64,000 bases of DNA from an uncultured Planktomarina sp. (lineage in GTDB: Bacteria > Pseudomonadota > Alphaproteobacteria > Rhodobacterales > Rhodobacteraceae): NCBI GenBank assembly GCA_905181815.1, contig CAJIZA010000006.1, positions 1-64,000 of the forward strand. Direction: 5' to 3'. Of the stretch, positions 22,078 through 31,994 are shown in pieces. Position 1 is the stretch's first letter. Each line of letters begins with the position of its first letter. The notes under the pieces were generated by a model, which saw nothing but the letters and a program-made list of their open reading frames with translations, was not told the DNA's origin and did not search any database. A program made the position numbers and the translations under genes.

Positions 22078-23553
22078 TTATTGCTGCACGGTGAGGGCCA
22101 AAAAGCGGGGATCACCGCCGCGGCGTACGAGCAAAAGCATCGTTTTTCGGCCGCCCTCAATGGTTGCGCTCACTTGCTCTTCAAACTGTACAAGGGAGGT
22201 GACCTTCTCTTGGCCAGCCTCTACAATCACATCCCCTGATTTCAAACCTTTTTCAAAGGCCTCAGAGGTTTCCACAACATCCACGACGACCACGCCTTCC
22301 AAGCCAACCGCAAGGTCCAAACCCTCGCGAATCTCATCGGTCAGGTTCGACAGGGTGATCCCAAGATCCTCATAATTTTTTGGCGCATCTTCATTGACCG
22401 CAGGCTCATTCGCGCTGGCCAATTTTTTGTCATCGCGCAGGCCAAGGGTGACGCTCAGTATCACCTGCGCGCCATCACGCACCACAACCACATCAACCGC
22501 TTTGCCCACTTCCGTATTGCCGACTGTTTGCACCAGATCGCGCACGTCCTCGACCTCATGACCATCAAAGATCACGATCACATCGCCTTGTAACATTCCG
22601 GCATCTTTCGAGGGGCCCTCTGGCACGCCGGTCACCACGGCTCCGGCGGCCCGGTCCAAACCATCAATGCTTTCGGCAATGTCTTCATCAACATCTTGGA
22701 TCCGCACGCCCAGCCAGCCCCGACGGATTTCGCCATATTCCGTCAATTGATCAACGACCCGGCTGACCACATTGGACGCCATAGAAAAGCCAATACCAAT
22801 AGAGCCGCCGTTGGGCGATAAAATCGCAGTATTTACGCCGACAACTTCACCACCAAGATTGAACAAAGGCCCGCCAGAATTACCACGGTTAATTGCGGCA
22901 TCCGTTTGAATATATTCGTCATAAATCCCAGACAATGCCCGGTTTCGGGCAGAAACGATTCCGGCAGAGACAGAGAAACCTTGTCCTAAAGGATTGCCCA
23001 TCGCCACGACCCAATCGCCCACGCGCGCTGTGTCGCTGTCGCCAAAGCTGACGAAAGGCAGCGGTACGTCCGACACGACTTTCAACACTGCGATATCAGT
23101 ATTCTGATCGGTGCCGATGACCTTAGCGGCCAGTCTTTCACCAGAGAAAAATTCCACCTCAATCTCATCGGCCCCTTCGATCACGTGATTGTTGGTGACG
23201 ATGAACCCATCAGCAGAGATTACAAATCCCGACCCCAATGCCGAGGAGCGGCTGGCCCCACCATTGCCGCCACGGCGACGATCTTCGAATTCCCGAAAGA
23301 ACTCTTCAAAAGGTGAGCCTTTGGGCACTATGCCACGCGGCATTTGATCAGCGCGACCGGCAATCACGGTTGTGGTGGTGATATTCACCACTGAAGGGCT
23401 GATCTCATCAGCAAGATCAGCAAATGTATTTGGCATCATTTGCGCTGTGGCCTGTAGAGCTTGTAACATCAGCAGACAAAGCGCCGCCGCAAAAACCCAA
23501 GTGGCGCGGTAAGCTGCAAAATCCTTGCGCTTAGATAAGGCAATCGAATTCAT
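22078..23553 (-). CDS. degP: Periplasmic serine protease, DegP/DegQ family
   Basis: 491-residue trypsin-like protease and chaperone with an N-terminal signal/anchor (hydrophobic stretch about 18-37). The catalytic triad is seen in TNNHVIEGAD (His), NTDIAVLKV (Asp) and INRGNSGGPLFN (Ser). Two PDZ domains follow, the first around GWLGVRIQDVDEDIAE and the second around GLEGVVVVDVVETSEAFEKG. It degrades or refolds damaged envelope proteins. It is the last gene of hflK-hflC-DUF2065-degP, after a 168-bp gap that could hold its own promoter, and is followed by a strong terminator. Confidence 0.94.
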   Translation of the reverse strand: MNSIALSKRKDFAAYRATWVFAAALCLLMLQALQATAQMMPNTFADLADEISPSVVNITTTTVIAGRADQMPRGIVPKGSPFEEFFREFEDRRRGGNGGASRSSALGSGFVISADGFIVTNNHVIEGADEIEVEFFSGERLAAKVIGTDQNTDIAVLKVVSDVPLPFVSFGDSDTARVGDWVVAMGNPLGQGFSVSAGIVSARNRALSGIYDEYIQTDAAINRGNSGGPLFNLGGEVVGVNTAILSPNGGSIGIGFSMASNVVSRVVDQLTEYGEIRRGWLGVRIQDVDEDIAESIDGLDRAAGAVVTGVPEGPSKDAGMLQGDVIVIFDGHEVEDVRDLVQTVGNTEVGKAVDVVVVRDGAQVILSVTLGLRDDKKLASANEPAVNEDAPKNYEDLGITLSNLTDEIREGLDLAVGLEGVVVVDVVETSEAFEKGLKSGDVIVEAGQEKVTSLVQFEEQVSATIEGGRKTMLLLVRRGGDPRFLALTVQQ

Positions 23554-23721
23554 CTTTAATCTCCATAAATGCCCTTCTGCATCACGCAGATCGGGCGCCT
23601 GTTGTCTTGATTGACTTGATGTAGTTCAGCAAGTTTTCAAAGCAATGACCGATGAGACCCAGTCACCATCTCGTGAAGGCCAATTTTGGTGGAAAAACAC
23701 TCATTCCGAACGCAGGGCCGC

Positions 23722-23907
23722 CTACAGGCTCAACGCCAATAGAATGCACCCACCAAGGCAAAGCAGAGCCCCCGTTTTCCGGCGCGCAGAGATCGACAAG
23801 GTTTTAAGGGCTTTCAGTAGGGCCTCAAGGGCATGAGGGGCCAGTAGATAGACCAGCCCCTCTGCAATCATAACGGCCGCAAGGCCGAACAAGATTTTGT
23901 CAATCAC
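23722..23907 (-). CDS. DUF2065 family small membrane protein
   Basis: 61 residues forming two membrane helices (about 5-24 and 43-60) around a basic linker ISARRKTGA. This is the standard size and pattern of DUF2065, a family almost always found beside hflK-hflC. Function unknown, presumably tied to the HflKC-FtsH complex. The GTG start overlaps the hflC stop (GTGA at 23904-23907), so translation is coupled. Confidence 0.88.
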   Translation of the reverse strand: MIDKILFGLAAVMIAEGLVYLLAPHALEALLKALKTLSISARRKTGALLCLGGCILLALSL

Positions 23908-24791
23908 TCAGCGACACGCGGCGTTGCGGATTTCATATAGTTTAGGAACTCATGATCTGGTGGGATCACCAAAGTTGAATTTTCACCAAGGATGGAAGCC
24001 TCATAAGCCGCAAGCGAACGATAGAAGTCAAAAAACTCTGGATCTGCGCCGAAGGCATTCGCCAAAATCCGGGTGCGTTCCGCATCGGCTTCCCCTTCGA
24101 TGATCAAAGCATCCCGCTTGGCAGCGGACAGCGTTTCCTCATGGGTCCGATCCGCTACAGCTGTGACCCGCTGTGCCGCTTCGCGTCCCCGGGCGCGCTC
24201 ATCGGTCGCTTCGCGTTCTCGCTCGGCGATCATACGCTGCAAAGTGGCGTCGAAGTTTTGCTCCGGCAAGTTGGTCTGACGCAGACGCACATCAACCACA
24301 TCCAGCCCCAAATCCTTGGCACGCGTTTGAGCCTCAGCACGGATCAGCCCCATCAAGCGGGACCGTTCTGGCGACAGAATGGCGTTTGACGTCACCCCAT
24401 CGGCCCCGAGAACCGCTCGGATTTGACCGTCTAGAATGTCATTGAGCTGAATGCTGGCTTCGCGCTCACCGCCCGCGCCCAAGGCTTGACGGAACTTCAC
24501 AATGTCTGCGATGCGGTACATAACAAAAGCATCCACCTCGAGACGACGATCATCAGCCGGCGTCACCTCGATCACCGGGGTTTCCAAAGACAAAATCCGG
24601 TCATCAAAGCGCACAACTTGATCCAGCCAGGGGATCTTAAAGCCCAAACCAGGATCTGTTTTGACCTGTTTAATTTGGCCAAACCGCAGCACCAGCACTT
24701 TTTCGCGCTCATCTACGATGAACAAAGACATCAACCCACCAACCGCAATCACGGCGGCTATGATCACTGCAATACGAGATCTCATAGTCAT
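23904..24791 (-). CDS. hflC: Protease modulator HflC
   Basis: 295-residue SPFH/prohibitin-domain protein anchored by one N-terminal helix (about residues 7-24). With HflK it builds the large membrane cage around FtsH and tunes its proteolysis. Characteristic segments are EKVLVLRFGQIKQV, the SPFH body with QLNDILDGQIRAVLG, and the helical AEADAERTRILANAFG region. Start and hflK stop share bases (TAATG). Confidence 0.95.
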   Translation of the reverse strand: MTMRSRIAVIIAAVIAVGGLMSLFIVDEREKVLVLRFGQIKQVKTDPGLGFKIPWLDQVVRFDDRILSLETPVIEVTPADDRRLEVDAFVMYRIADIVKFRQALGAGGEREASIQLNDILDGQIRAVLGADGVTSNAILSPERSRLMGLIRAEAQTRAKDLGLDVVDVRLRQTNLPEQNFDATLQRMIAEREREATDERARGREAAQRVTAVADRTHEETLSAAKRDALIIEGEADAERTRILANAFGADPEFFDFYRSLAAYEASILGENSTLVIPPDHEFLNYMKSATPRVAE

Positions 24792-25972
24792 TAGTTTGAC
24801 CCTCCTTGTGATGATTTGCGCAATTCATTCAACGGCAGATAAGGTACAACACCCTGGCCTCCCTCACCATTGTCCATGATGATCTTATCCACGTTGCCTA
24901 AGACTTTTTCCAAAGTTTCGATATACAAGCGACGACGGGTCACTTCGGGAGCCACTTTGTATTCAGTCAAGACAGCTGAGAATTGACTGGCCTCCCCTAA
25001 AGCGGCATTGACGACAGAGGCGCGATATCCCTCTGCGGCCTCTAGCAACTGCGCCGCAGCACCCCGCGCTTCGGCAAGACGTTGGTTGGCATAGGCATCC
25101 GCCTGACGCTCGCGCTGATCGCGCTCTTGTTCTGCGGCTTGAACATCGCGGAAAGCGTCAATTACCGAAACGCGCTTTTGCGATCCGTCAACGGCCGTCA
25201 CGATCACCTGACGGCTGGGCGGATCCACTTTGTTAAAGTTGACCCGGACCACAGAAATCCCAGTCTTGCGCTCATCCAATGTTTTTTGGATCAATTGCCG
25301 AACATTCGCTTCAATCGCAGCGCGATCTCGGTTCAAAATAGGTGCCAATTCCGACTGCGCAATTACTTCGCGCATCGCCGCTTCCGAGATCGCCCGGATA
25401 GATTGCTCAGGTTCCTTTAGACTGAACAGAAAATCCGACGAATTTTTGATGTTCCAAACCACTTGAAAGTCTATATCCACGATGTTTTCATCCGTGGTCA
25501 GCATCAGGCCCAAACCGCTCTCACGACTGTCATTGATCCCAAGAGATTCTGTGCGGTTAGTGGTGACGTTGAACTTCTCGTAGGTAACAAAAGGCCAAGG
25601 CGCGAAATTGAGGCCATTGGTGCCAATTTCATTGAATTCCCCGAGGAAGAGCTCAACTGATTGCTCCTCCGGCTTGACCGTATAAAAGGACGCAAACAGC
25701 CACATACCAACGGCTGCCAGCCCAGCCAGGACGAAAGTGCTGCGCGGGATACCCGCGTCGCCGCCGCCCGATCCGCTGCCACCACCTGTGCCACCGCTCC
25801 CTTTTCCGCCCATCAACACGCGCAATTGCTCCTGACCTTTGCGCATCAACTCGTCAATTTCCGGGATTTGCGGCCCGTCTGGACCCCGATCATTCCCGCC
25901 GCCATTGCCTTTGTTGCCTCGGTTGCCGCCGCTTCCGCCGCCGCCCCAAGGTCCACCGTTATTATCCGCCAT
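24791..25972 (-). CDS. hflK: FtsH protease activity modulator HflK
   Basis: 393 residues. A very Gly/Asn-rich cytosolic N-terminus (about 1-75) precedes one membrane helix (about 78-95), the SPFH domain (YTVKPEEQSVELFLGEFNE onward) and a long helical tail (AEQERDQRERQADAYANQRL). It forms the HflKC cage with HflC. First gene of the hfl set, 63 bp after gor on the same strand; no obvious promoter motif was recognised in that gap. Confidence 0.95.
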   Translation of the reverse strand: MADNNGGPWGGGGSGGNRGNKGNGGGNDRGPDGPQIPEIDELMRKGQEQLRVLMGGKGSGGTGGGSGSGGGDAGIPRSTFVLAGLAAVGMWLFASFYTVKPEEQSVELFLGEFNEIGTNGLNFAPWPFVTYEKFNVTTNRTESLGINDSRESGLGLMLTTDENIVDIDFQVVWNIKNSSDFLFSLKEPEQSIRAISEAAMREVIAQSELAPILNRDRAAIEANVRQLIQKTLDERKTGISVVRVNFNKVDPPSRQVIVTAVDGSQKRVSVIDAFRDVQAAEQERDQRERQADAYANQRLAEARGAAAQLLEAAEGYRASVVNAALGEASQFSAVLTEYKVAPEVTRRRLYIETLEKVLGNVDKIIMDNGEGGQGVVPYLPLNELRKSSQGGSN

Positions 25973-26035
25973 TCAGCTGTTTCCCTTCACAGTCATTCTG
26001 CGCTCCAGTTCTATCTGTGCTCTGCTTTGAAAATT

Positions 26036-27394
26036 TCAAGCGGTCCGCACAGGCGTTTTCATTGTCACAAGTTCTTCAGACACGGTGGGATGCACGGCAC
26101 ACACACGGTCGAAATCTTCTTTTGTTGCTCCCATTTTCACGGCTATCCCCGCCAGTTGGATCATCTCACCTGCGCCATCTGCGACGATGTGACAGCCCAA
26201 AATCTTAAGGGTCTTTTGGCTCACAACCAATTTCATTAGCACTTTATTCGGCGCATCAATAAAGGAAATATTCATTGGGCGAAAGGCAGTTGCATAGACT
26301 TCAATGGGCTCTTGCGCCCGGGCTTGCTCCTCGCTCAGTCCAATGGTGCCAAATTCCGGCTGTGTGAATACGGCCGTTGGGATCAAAGCGTGATCCACAG
26401 GGGTCGGATTGCCCTTCAGGGCGGTCTCAACAAAGGCCATACCCTCACGGATCGCCACGGGCGTCAGATTGACACGGTTGGTTACATCCCCAACCGCATA
26501 AATCGAAGGCACCGAAGTCTGAGAAAAATCATCCACCTGCACCGCGCCCGCTGCATCCAAACCAATGCCCAGAGCCTCAAGCCCCAATCCGGCGCTTTTA
26601 GGGGTGCGGCCTGTGGCATACATCACAACATCAAAATCATGGCGCGCACCTTTGGTATCTGTGACACTGTAGCCCGAGCCTTGCTTTTCGATGCGGGCCA
26701 CATTGGTGCGCATATGCATCTGGACACCACGCTCTTGCATGCCCTGCACAATCACATCCCTGGCCTCTTTGTCAAAGCCGCGCAACACGGCCTCGCCCCG
26801 ATACCAAAGATGGGTTCGCACCCCAAGACCGTTGAGAATGCCGGCAAATTCACAAGCGATATAGCCGCCTCCCACAATTAAAATCCGCTTGGGCAAAGCC
26901 TGTAGATGAAAAATTTCGTTTGAAGTGATGGCATATTCGGCGCCAGGAACATCCGGCACTGAGGGCCAGCCGCCTGTGGCCAGCAAGATCACCTTGGCGG
27001 TCACGACCCGTCCATCGGCCAAACACACCGCATGCGGACCGTCGACCGTCGCGCGCATGTCAAAGGTCTCGACACCAGAGTTTTGCAATAGGCGGCGATA
27101 GATGCCTTCTAGCCGATCAAGCTCGCCTTCCAGATTGCTCCGAAATCCCGACCAGTTAAAACCGCCCATCTGCACGTCCCAACCATAGGCCGCAGCCTGC
27201 TCCATCGCAGGCGCGTAGGTTGAGGCAAACACCATCAGTTTTTTCGGCACGCAGCCACGGATCACGCAGGTGCCTCCATACCGGCTCTCTTCCGCCAAAC
27301 CGACTTTGGCCCCTGTATCTGAAGCTGCGACACGCGCGGCGCGCACACCGCCAGAGCCACCGCCAATTACAAAAAGATCATAATCAAAAGACAT
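26036..27394 (-). CDS. gor: Glutathione-disulfide reductase
   Basis: 452-residue FAD flavoenzyme that regenerates glutathione from its disulfide with NADPH. The redox-active disulfide is in GGTCVIRGCVPKKL; the FAD site is FVIGGGSGGVRAARVAA; the NADPH domain has ILIVGGGYIACEFAGILNGLG; the dimer interface carries the catalytic His in CAVHPTVSEELVTM. Length and motifs separate it from dihydrolipoamide and mercuric reductases. It follows rpiA by 64 bp on the same strand. Confidence 0.95.
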   Translation of the reverse strand: MSFDYDLFVIGGGSGGVRAARVAASDTGAKVGLAEESRYGGTCVIRGCVPKKLMVFASTYAPAMEQAAAYGWDVQMGGFNWSGFRSNLEGELDRLEGIYRRLLQNSGVETFDMRATVDGPHAVCLADGRVVTAKVILLATGGWPSVPDVPGAEYAITSNEIFHLQALPKRILIVGGGYIACEFAGILNGLGVRTHLWYRGEAVLRGFDKEARDVIVQGMQERGVQMHMRTNVARIEKQGSGYSVTDTKGARHDFDVVMYATGRTPKSAGLGLEALGIGLDAAGAVQVDDFSQTSVPSIYAVGDVTNRVNLTPVAIREGMAFVETALKGNPTPVDHALIPTAVFTQPEFGTIGLSEEQARAQEPIEVYATAFRPMNISFIDAPNKVLMKLVVSQKTLKILGCHIVADGAGEMIQLAGIAVKMGATKEDFDRVCAVHPTVSEELVTMKTPVRTA

Positions 27395-27458
27395 ATTCGT
27401 CCCCTATTGAAGTCAGAGGTCCATCGCCTCTTGATCCGAAACCCAATCGCTTGGCGTG

Positions 27459-28178
27459 TTACGAGCGAACGTGCTCTTCAATGCGCCCATCACTCGCGCC
27501 AAGAATGACTCGATCACAAATATTAATAAATAAGCCATTTTCAACCACACCCGGCACTTGATTGAGCGCTATCGCCAAGGCCGGCGCATCCGGGATTTGT
27601 TCCAAATGCAAGTCAAGAATGAAATTCCCCTCGTCGGTCACAAAGGGGGCATCGCCCTGCATGCGCATGGTGATATCACGATCCACCAACCCATGATCGG
27701 CCAAAAGCCGCGCGATATGTTCGCGCGATGAGGCCAAACCAAACCCCAAAACCTCTACTGGCAGCGGGAATTTTCCAAGATGCGGCACTTGCTTGTCAAA
27801 ATCAGCAATCACAATCATCCGATCCGAGGCGGAGGCGACGATCTTTTCTTGCAAAAGCGCCCCGCCGCCGCCTTTGATGAGGTTCAACGCGCGATCAAAT
27901 TCATCGGTGCCATCAATGGTGATATCCAGATTTCCAGCTTGATCTAGGCTCACCACGTCCAAACCCAGCTCACGGGCCAAGTCTGCTGTGCGGGTCGAGG
28001 TGGGCACGCCTTGAATCCGCAGCCCTTCGGTTTTCACCCGATCCGCCAAACACCGCACCATCCAAGCCGCCGTTGAGCCAGTTCCCAGCCCGAGTTTCAT
28101 ACCATCTTCGACCAATTCAACAGCGCGTTTGGCCGCGACGTATTTTGCCTGATCGGCGGGAGATAAATCGGCAAACAT
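27459..28178 (-). CDS. rpiA: Ribose-5-phosphate isomerase A
   Basis: Interconverts ribose 5-phosphate and ribulose 5-phosphate in the pentose phosphate pathway. Motifs: GLGTGSTAAWMVRCLADR near residue 33, DITIDGTDEFDRALNLIKGGG (catalytic region) and EKIVASASDRMIVIAD. I chose the ATG at 28178 (MFADLSPADQAKYVAAKRA), with AGGAG nine bases upstream, giving 239 residues; the frame extends 24 codons further without family support. First gene of the minus-strand run that continues with gor. Confidence 0.95.
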   Translation of the reverse strand: MFADLSPADQAKYVAAKRAVELVEDGMKLGLGTGSTAAWMVRCLADRVKTEGLRIQGVPTSTRTADLARELGLDVVSLDQAGNLDITIDGTDEFDRALNLIKGGGGALLQEKIVASASDRMIVIADFDKQVPHLGKFPLPVEVLGFGLASSREHIARLLADHGLVDRDITMRMQGDAPFVTDEGNFILDLHLEQIPDAPALAIALNQVPGVVENGLFINICDRVILGASDGRIEEHVRS

Positions 28179-28425
28179 GTAAAGTGACTCCTGGTGATTT
28201 TCGCCCCTATATAGACCGAAGTTCACCCAATGCGCGAGGCCCGATTTCATCTTTCAAACCCAGCATAAGTCCAACATCAGCCCAGCACAGAATTCACAAT
28301 GCGCCGCATATTCCCTTGTTCCGTTACAGGCGCGGACGTAGACCTAGGGAAAAGTGTCGCATTTCCGCCCACAAAGCCTGTCAAACCATGATCAACCCAA
28401 GCTATATATTCCTGCGAGGTCTTTA

Positions 28426-29799
28426 ATGTTTTTATCTGTTTTTGACATGTTTAAGGTCGGCATTGGGCCAAGCTCATCGCATACGATGGGCCCAATGGTT
28501 GCGGCGGGTATGTTTCTGGACCTGCTGCGCACCAGCCCTTTTGAGGCCACAGGCCTGAAAGCGCGCCTGCATGGCTCCTTGGCTTTCACCGGCGTGGGAC
28601 ATGCGACAGATCGCGCAACACTTCTCGGATTGGCCGGATTTTCGCCCGAAACCTATGACGCCGCCAAGGCTGAAGCTACGCTAGATACTATGAAGCGTAA
28701 CAAAGCGGTCAGCCCTGATGGGCTTGGAACACTGAACCTCGATCCGGCCAGTGACATCGTATTTGACTTCGGCCCATCCCTGCCGGGTCATACCAATGGT
28801 ATGATCCTCATGGCGACGGATGCGCAGGGCGATGTGATTTTGCTACAGACCTATTATTCTATCGGAGGCGGTTTTGTGGTGACAGGCGAGGAAATGGCCA
28901 GCGGGTTGTCGACCGGTGACATTGACCCCTACCCCCATGAGTTCAATACAGCCAATGAATTGCTGGCCCTTTGCGCCGCTCAGGGAAAATCCATCGCAGA
29001 GATCAAACGCGAGAATGAGTTGAGCCGCCGTAGCGCTGCCGCGCTCGACCGCGGCTTGGCCAGAATCTGGGACGTGATGAATGATTGCATCAATCGCGGG
29101 CTCGAACGGGGCGGCATACTGCCCGGCGGTCTGAATGTGAAACGCAGAGCCAAACCTATTCACGAGGCTTTAGTGGCCGAGCGAGGGCTGAATATGCCCG
29201 CCCCACACACCATCAATGATTGGATGAGCGTTTACGCCATGGCGGTCAATGAAGAAAATGCCAGCGGCGGACAGGTCGTGACCGCGCCAACCAATGGCGC
29301 GGCCGGAGTCGTCCCAGCCACTCTGCGCTATTGGCTCGATCATGTGCCAGGAGCCACTCCAAGGCGCATCCCAGAATTTCTACTGACCGCCGCCGCGATC
29401 GGCGGGCTGATCAAATTCAACGCCAGCATCTCTGGCGCGGAATGTGGCTGCCAAGCGGAAGTTGGCAGTGCTTCGGCCATGGCCGCCGCCGGTCTCTGTG
29501 CCGTCTTAGGCGGCAGCCCCGCACAGGTGGAAAACGCCGCAGAAATAGCTCTAGAACATCACTTGGGTATGACCTGCGACCCCGTCAAAGGCCTTGTGCA
29601 AGTGCCTTGTATTGAGCGCAATGGGCTAGGCTGTATCAAAGCGGTCTCCGCCGCCAGCCTGTCGATGCGCGGCGATGGCACGCATTTGGTGTCATTAGAT
29701 GCCTGCGTGGAAACAATGCGGCAAACCGGTCTGGACATGCATGAGAAATACAAGGAAACCTCACTCGGTGGCTTGGCGGTAAATGTGCCCAACTGCTGA
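28426..29799 (+). CDS. sdaA: L-serine ammonia-lyase, iron-sulfur type
   Basis: 457-residue single-chain enzyme that deaminates serine to pyruvate. The beta-domain start [20 protein letters not shown] is diagnostic. The alpha domain shows the 4Fe-4S cysteine segments [19 protein letters not shown] and [19 protein letters not shown], with [14 protein letters not shown] between. The ATG at 28426 has GAGGT seven bases upstream; the 24-codon upstream extension has no family counterpart. Divergent from rpiA. The EamA permease gene follows 30 bp downstream. Confidence 0.95.
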   Translation: MFLSVFDMFKVGIGPSSSHTMGPMVAAGMFLDLLRTSPFEATGLKARLHGSLAFTGVGHATDRATLLGLAGFSPETYDAAKAEATLDTMKRNKAVSPDGLGTLNLDPASDIVFDFGPSLPGHTNGMILMATDAQGDVILLQTYYSIGGGFVVTGEEMASGLSTGDIDPYPHEFNTANELLALCAAQGKSIAEIKRENELSRRSAAALDRGLARIWDVMNDCINRGLERGGILPGGLNVKRRAKPIHEALVAERGLNMPAPHTINDWMSVYAMAVNEENASGGQVVTAPTNGAAGVVPATLRYWLDHVPGATPRRIPEFLLTAAAIGGLIKFNASISGAECGCQAEVGSASAMAAAGLCAVLGGSPAQVENAAEIALEHHLGMTCDPVKGLVQVPCIERNGLGCIKAVSAASLSMRGDGTHLVSLDACVETMRQTGLDMHEKYKETSLGGLAVNVPNC

Positions 29800-29829
29800 C
29801 CAATCCAAACCTTGATATGAAAGTACTCC

Positions 29830-30714
29830 ATGGCTCAGGATAACAATCGCTTAGGTCTATTGTTGATGATTGGCTTTTGTGTTCTGGCGCCGGCCAGCGA
29901 TGCTTTGGTCAAGGTTTTAGGCGATGGAATTCCTTTGCTGCAAGTGGTCATTGCCCGGTTTATCGCCCAGTTACTTTTGGTGCGCCGAAACCTTTGGACC
30001 AGCCGCCGTGACACTTGGATGCGGGCGGATAGGATTGGCTATGTCATTCTGCGCTCGGTTCTGCATCTGTTGGCAATTTCTTTTTTGTTTCTCTCGCTGC
30101 GCTACCTACCTCTAGCCGATGCCATCGCGATTGCCTATGTTCTGCCCTTCCTGATCTTGGGCGTTGGTTGGATGAAAGGAGATAGGGCAAGCCCTTTGAG
30201 CCTTGGACTTTGCCTGCTTGGTTTCATTGGCACCTTGATGGTGGTGCAGCCCAGCTTTGCCGAGGTCGGTTGGCCGGCGCTTTTGCCGCTGATTGTGGCT
30301 GTGTTATTCACAGGCTTTATGTTCATCACCCGCAAGATTTCTAAAAATATCGACCCCATTGATCTGCAAGCGGCAAATGGGGTCTGCGCCATGGTGATCC
30401 TCTTGCCCATTGCCGCTTTCGGCTCGGCTATGGAAATTCCACTTTTGACAATCGTCCCAGTCACCAGATTTGAATTTTCGGCATTACTTGGCCTTGGGGT
30501 CTTGGGAACTTTGGCGCATTTGAGCATGACATGGGCGCTGCGCTATGCCTCTGCGCCCACAGTGGCCCCAGTTCAATATCTCGAAATTCCTTTTGCGGCA
30601 CTCTATGGCCTGGTGCTCTTTGGCGATCTGCCCAATGGCATGGCGGCTGTTGGGATCATCGTGACTGTTACCGCTGGGCTATTGGTGGTGCGCTTTACCA
30701 AAGCCTCTGTCTAA
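29830..30714 (+). CDS. EamA/DMT-superfamily transporter
   Basis: 294 residues with about ten membrane helices in two EamA repeats (first ending LGVGWMKGDRASPLSLGLCL, second with APVQYLEIPFAALYGLVLFGD). The pattern resembles the S-adenosylmethionine/RhaT-like carriers of this superfamily, but substrate is unknown. It follows sdaA closely, so an amino-acid or related role is possible. Its last 36 bases overlap the 3' end of the convergent thiamine pyrophosphokinase gene. Confidence 0.85.
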   Translation: MAQDNNRLGLLLMIGFCVLAPASDALVKVLGDGIPLLQVVIARFIAQLLLVRRNLWTSRRDTWMRADRIGYVILRSVLHLLAISFLFLSLRYLPLADAIAIAYVLPFLILGVGWMKGDRASPLSLGLCLLGFIGTLMVVQPSFAEVGWPALLPLIVAVLFTGFMFITRKISKNIDPIDLQAANGVCAMVILLPIAAFGSAMEIPLLTIVPVTRFEFSALLGLGVLGTLAHLSMTWALRYASAPTVAPVQYLEIPFAALYGLVLFGDLPNGMAAVGIIVTVTAGLLVVRFTKASV

Positions 30715-31353
30715 AGCTGCTAGAACCGCCACAAGGTAGCGACGCGGCATAATTGCCAACAACCCCGGCCCATCTACGGTAATTTCCAGCGCACCGCCTA
30801 AGGCGACATTCGAAGTCGCAATTTGCCCGATCGGGCTCATGGCCGCATTTGAAAGCGGCCAGCGCACCCCGCGCAAACTCGCTTCAATAGACACCATGGG
30901 ATAAAATCCCACGGGTGTCTCGGCCTCCAGATCCACAGAGAATTCTTGCGGCACAACAAAAACAAGCTGCGCCTCATCAATCAAGACCACGGGCCGCGGT
31001 TCATTCAGGAGGGTGGAGAAGGCTGCCAATTGATGATCTAACCGCCCGCCAAGGAATCCCACACCCAAAAAAACATCCGCATCACAGACCGCGAGGCATT
31101 TTTGGAAGTCCGTGGTCTCCTGATCCAGGATATGCGCTGCAGCCTGACCGGCCGGCAGGTCTTGTTGCGAATCCATATCGCCCACCACCAATGCCACCTG
31201 AGCCCCTGCTTGTTCGGCCGCCCAAAAGCCCCCATCGGCCGCCACAATTGCATCAGAATAGAATGAAATTTCACGGATCAATTCAGCGTTTGATGGGCCT
31301 GCACCAATTAACAAAGTTCTGGATGCGCGGCACATATAATTCTCATAGGTCAT
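30679..31353 (-). CDS. Thiamine pyrophosphokinase
   Basis: 224-residue enzyme that transfers pyrophosphate from ATP to thiamine. The catalytic-domain signature is clear: AIVAADGGFWAAEQAG, ALVVGDMDSQQD, DQETTDFQKCLAV and FLGGRLDHQLAAFSTLL. The C-terminal thiamine-binding beta domain is more divergent (GPGLLAIMPRR). The gene stands alone on the minus strand, tail to tail with and overlapping the EamA gene by 36 bp. No TPP riboswitch was recognised upstream. Confidence 0.9.
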   Translation of the reverse strand: MTYENYMCRASRTLLIGAGPSNAELIREISFYSDAIVAADGGFWAAEQAGAQVALVVGDMDSQQDLPAGQAAAHILDQETTDFQKCLAVCDADVFLGVGFLGGRLDHQLAAFSTLLNEPRPVVLIDEAQLVFVVPQEFSVDLEAETPVGFYPMVSIEASLRGVRWPLSNAAMSPIGQIATSNVALGGALEITVDGPGLLAIMPRRYLVAVLAALDRGFGKAHHQ

Positions 31354-31540
31354 TCTAATAGATCACCATTTTTCTTTGCACCAGATTTCAGAGTGCCCCA
31401 CGGAAAAACGACAGTCGCGGTGTTAATAGTTATGAAGGACGGCGAGCCTATGAAGCGACCAAACAGATTGTCATCGGATTTTTCCCCTTCCCAACAAGCG
31501 TCCAGCCTCATTTTTCCTCACTCCGCAATATCGCGTCGAC

Positions 31541-31918
31541 GTGTCATGGTTGAATGGCACAGGTCCAGAGGTCAAGACCGAAGCACCGCCTACCGCCAAA
31601 ACTCCGAACCAGGCCCCGGCGCCCTTTGTCGATCTGCGCGGGTTAGAAGGCCTGCTGCGCCAACCCGACCCAAAAATCGTGCTCTCCTTACCCAAAGATG
31701 CAGAGTTGATAGACCAACTAAACAAATTAATCAGTAAAATGCCAAAATTTGCGCAATTTAACTTACCACCAGCCGCACCTACACCCGCGCCACGCGCGAA
31801 AGCCAAGGAGGTAAATGAGCAAAGCGCGCACAATGCCGACCCACCCACAGCCCCGCCCACCATGGATCTTTGCGATCTAACCTCCGGCCGGCGCCGCAGG
31901 CACGCGTCAGCAGAGTAG
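31541..31918 (+). CDS. Hypothetical Pro/Ala-rich protein, possibly a frameshifted remnant
   Basis: The open frame from the GTG at 31541 encodes about 125 residues (MSWLNGTGPEVKTEAPPTAK onward), rich in Pro and Ala, with a helical middle segment AELIDQLNKLISKMPKFAQF and a basic tail. There is no ribosome-binding site at the GTG. The same frame is open back to about 31460, and a one-base shift in the T-run near 31511-31515 would join it to an upstream frame reading YEATKQIVIGFFPFPTSVQP, which lacks a start codon. I do not recognise the family. The region 31354-31994 holds nothing else convincing. Confidence 0.3.
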   Translation: MSWLNGTGPEVKTEAPPTAKTPNQAPAPFVDLRGLEGLLRQPDPKIVLSLPKDAELIDQLNKLISKMPKFAQFNLPPAAPTPAPRAKAKEVNEQSAHNADPPTAPPTMDLCDLTSGRRRRHASAE

Positions 31919-31994
31919 CTCCGGCAGTTCCATGTGCACGGTTTTCTAGAGGGAGGGCCGTCTATATCTCTTACGATACATCGTGCAGAGGTTC

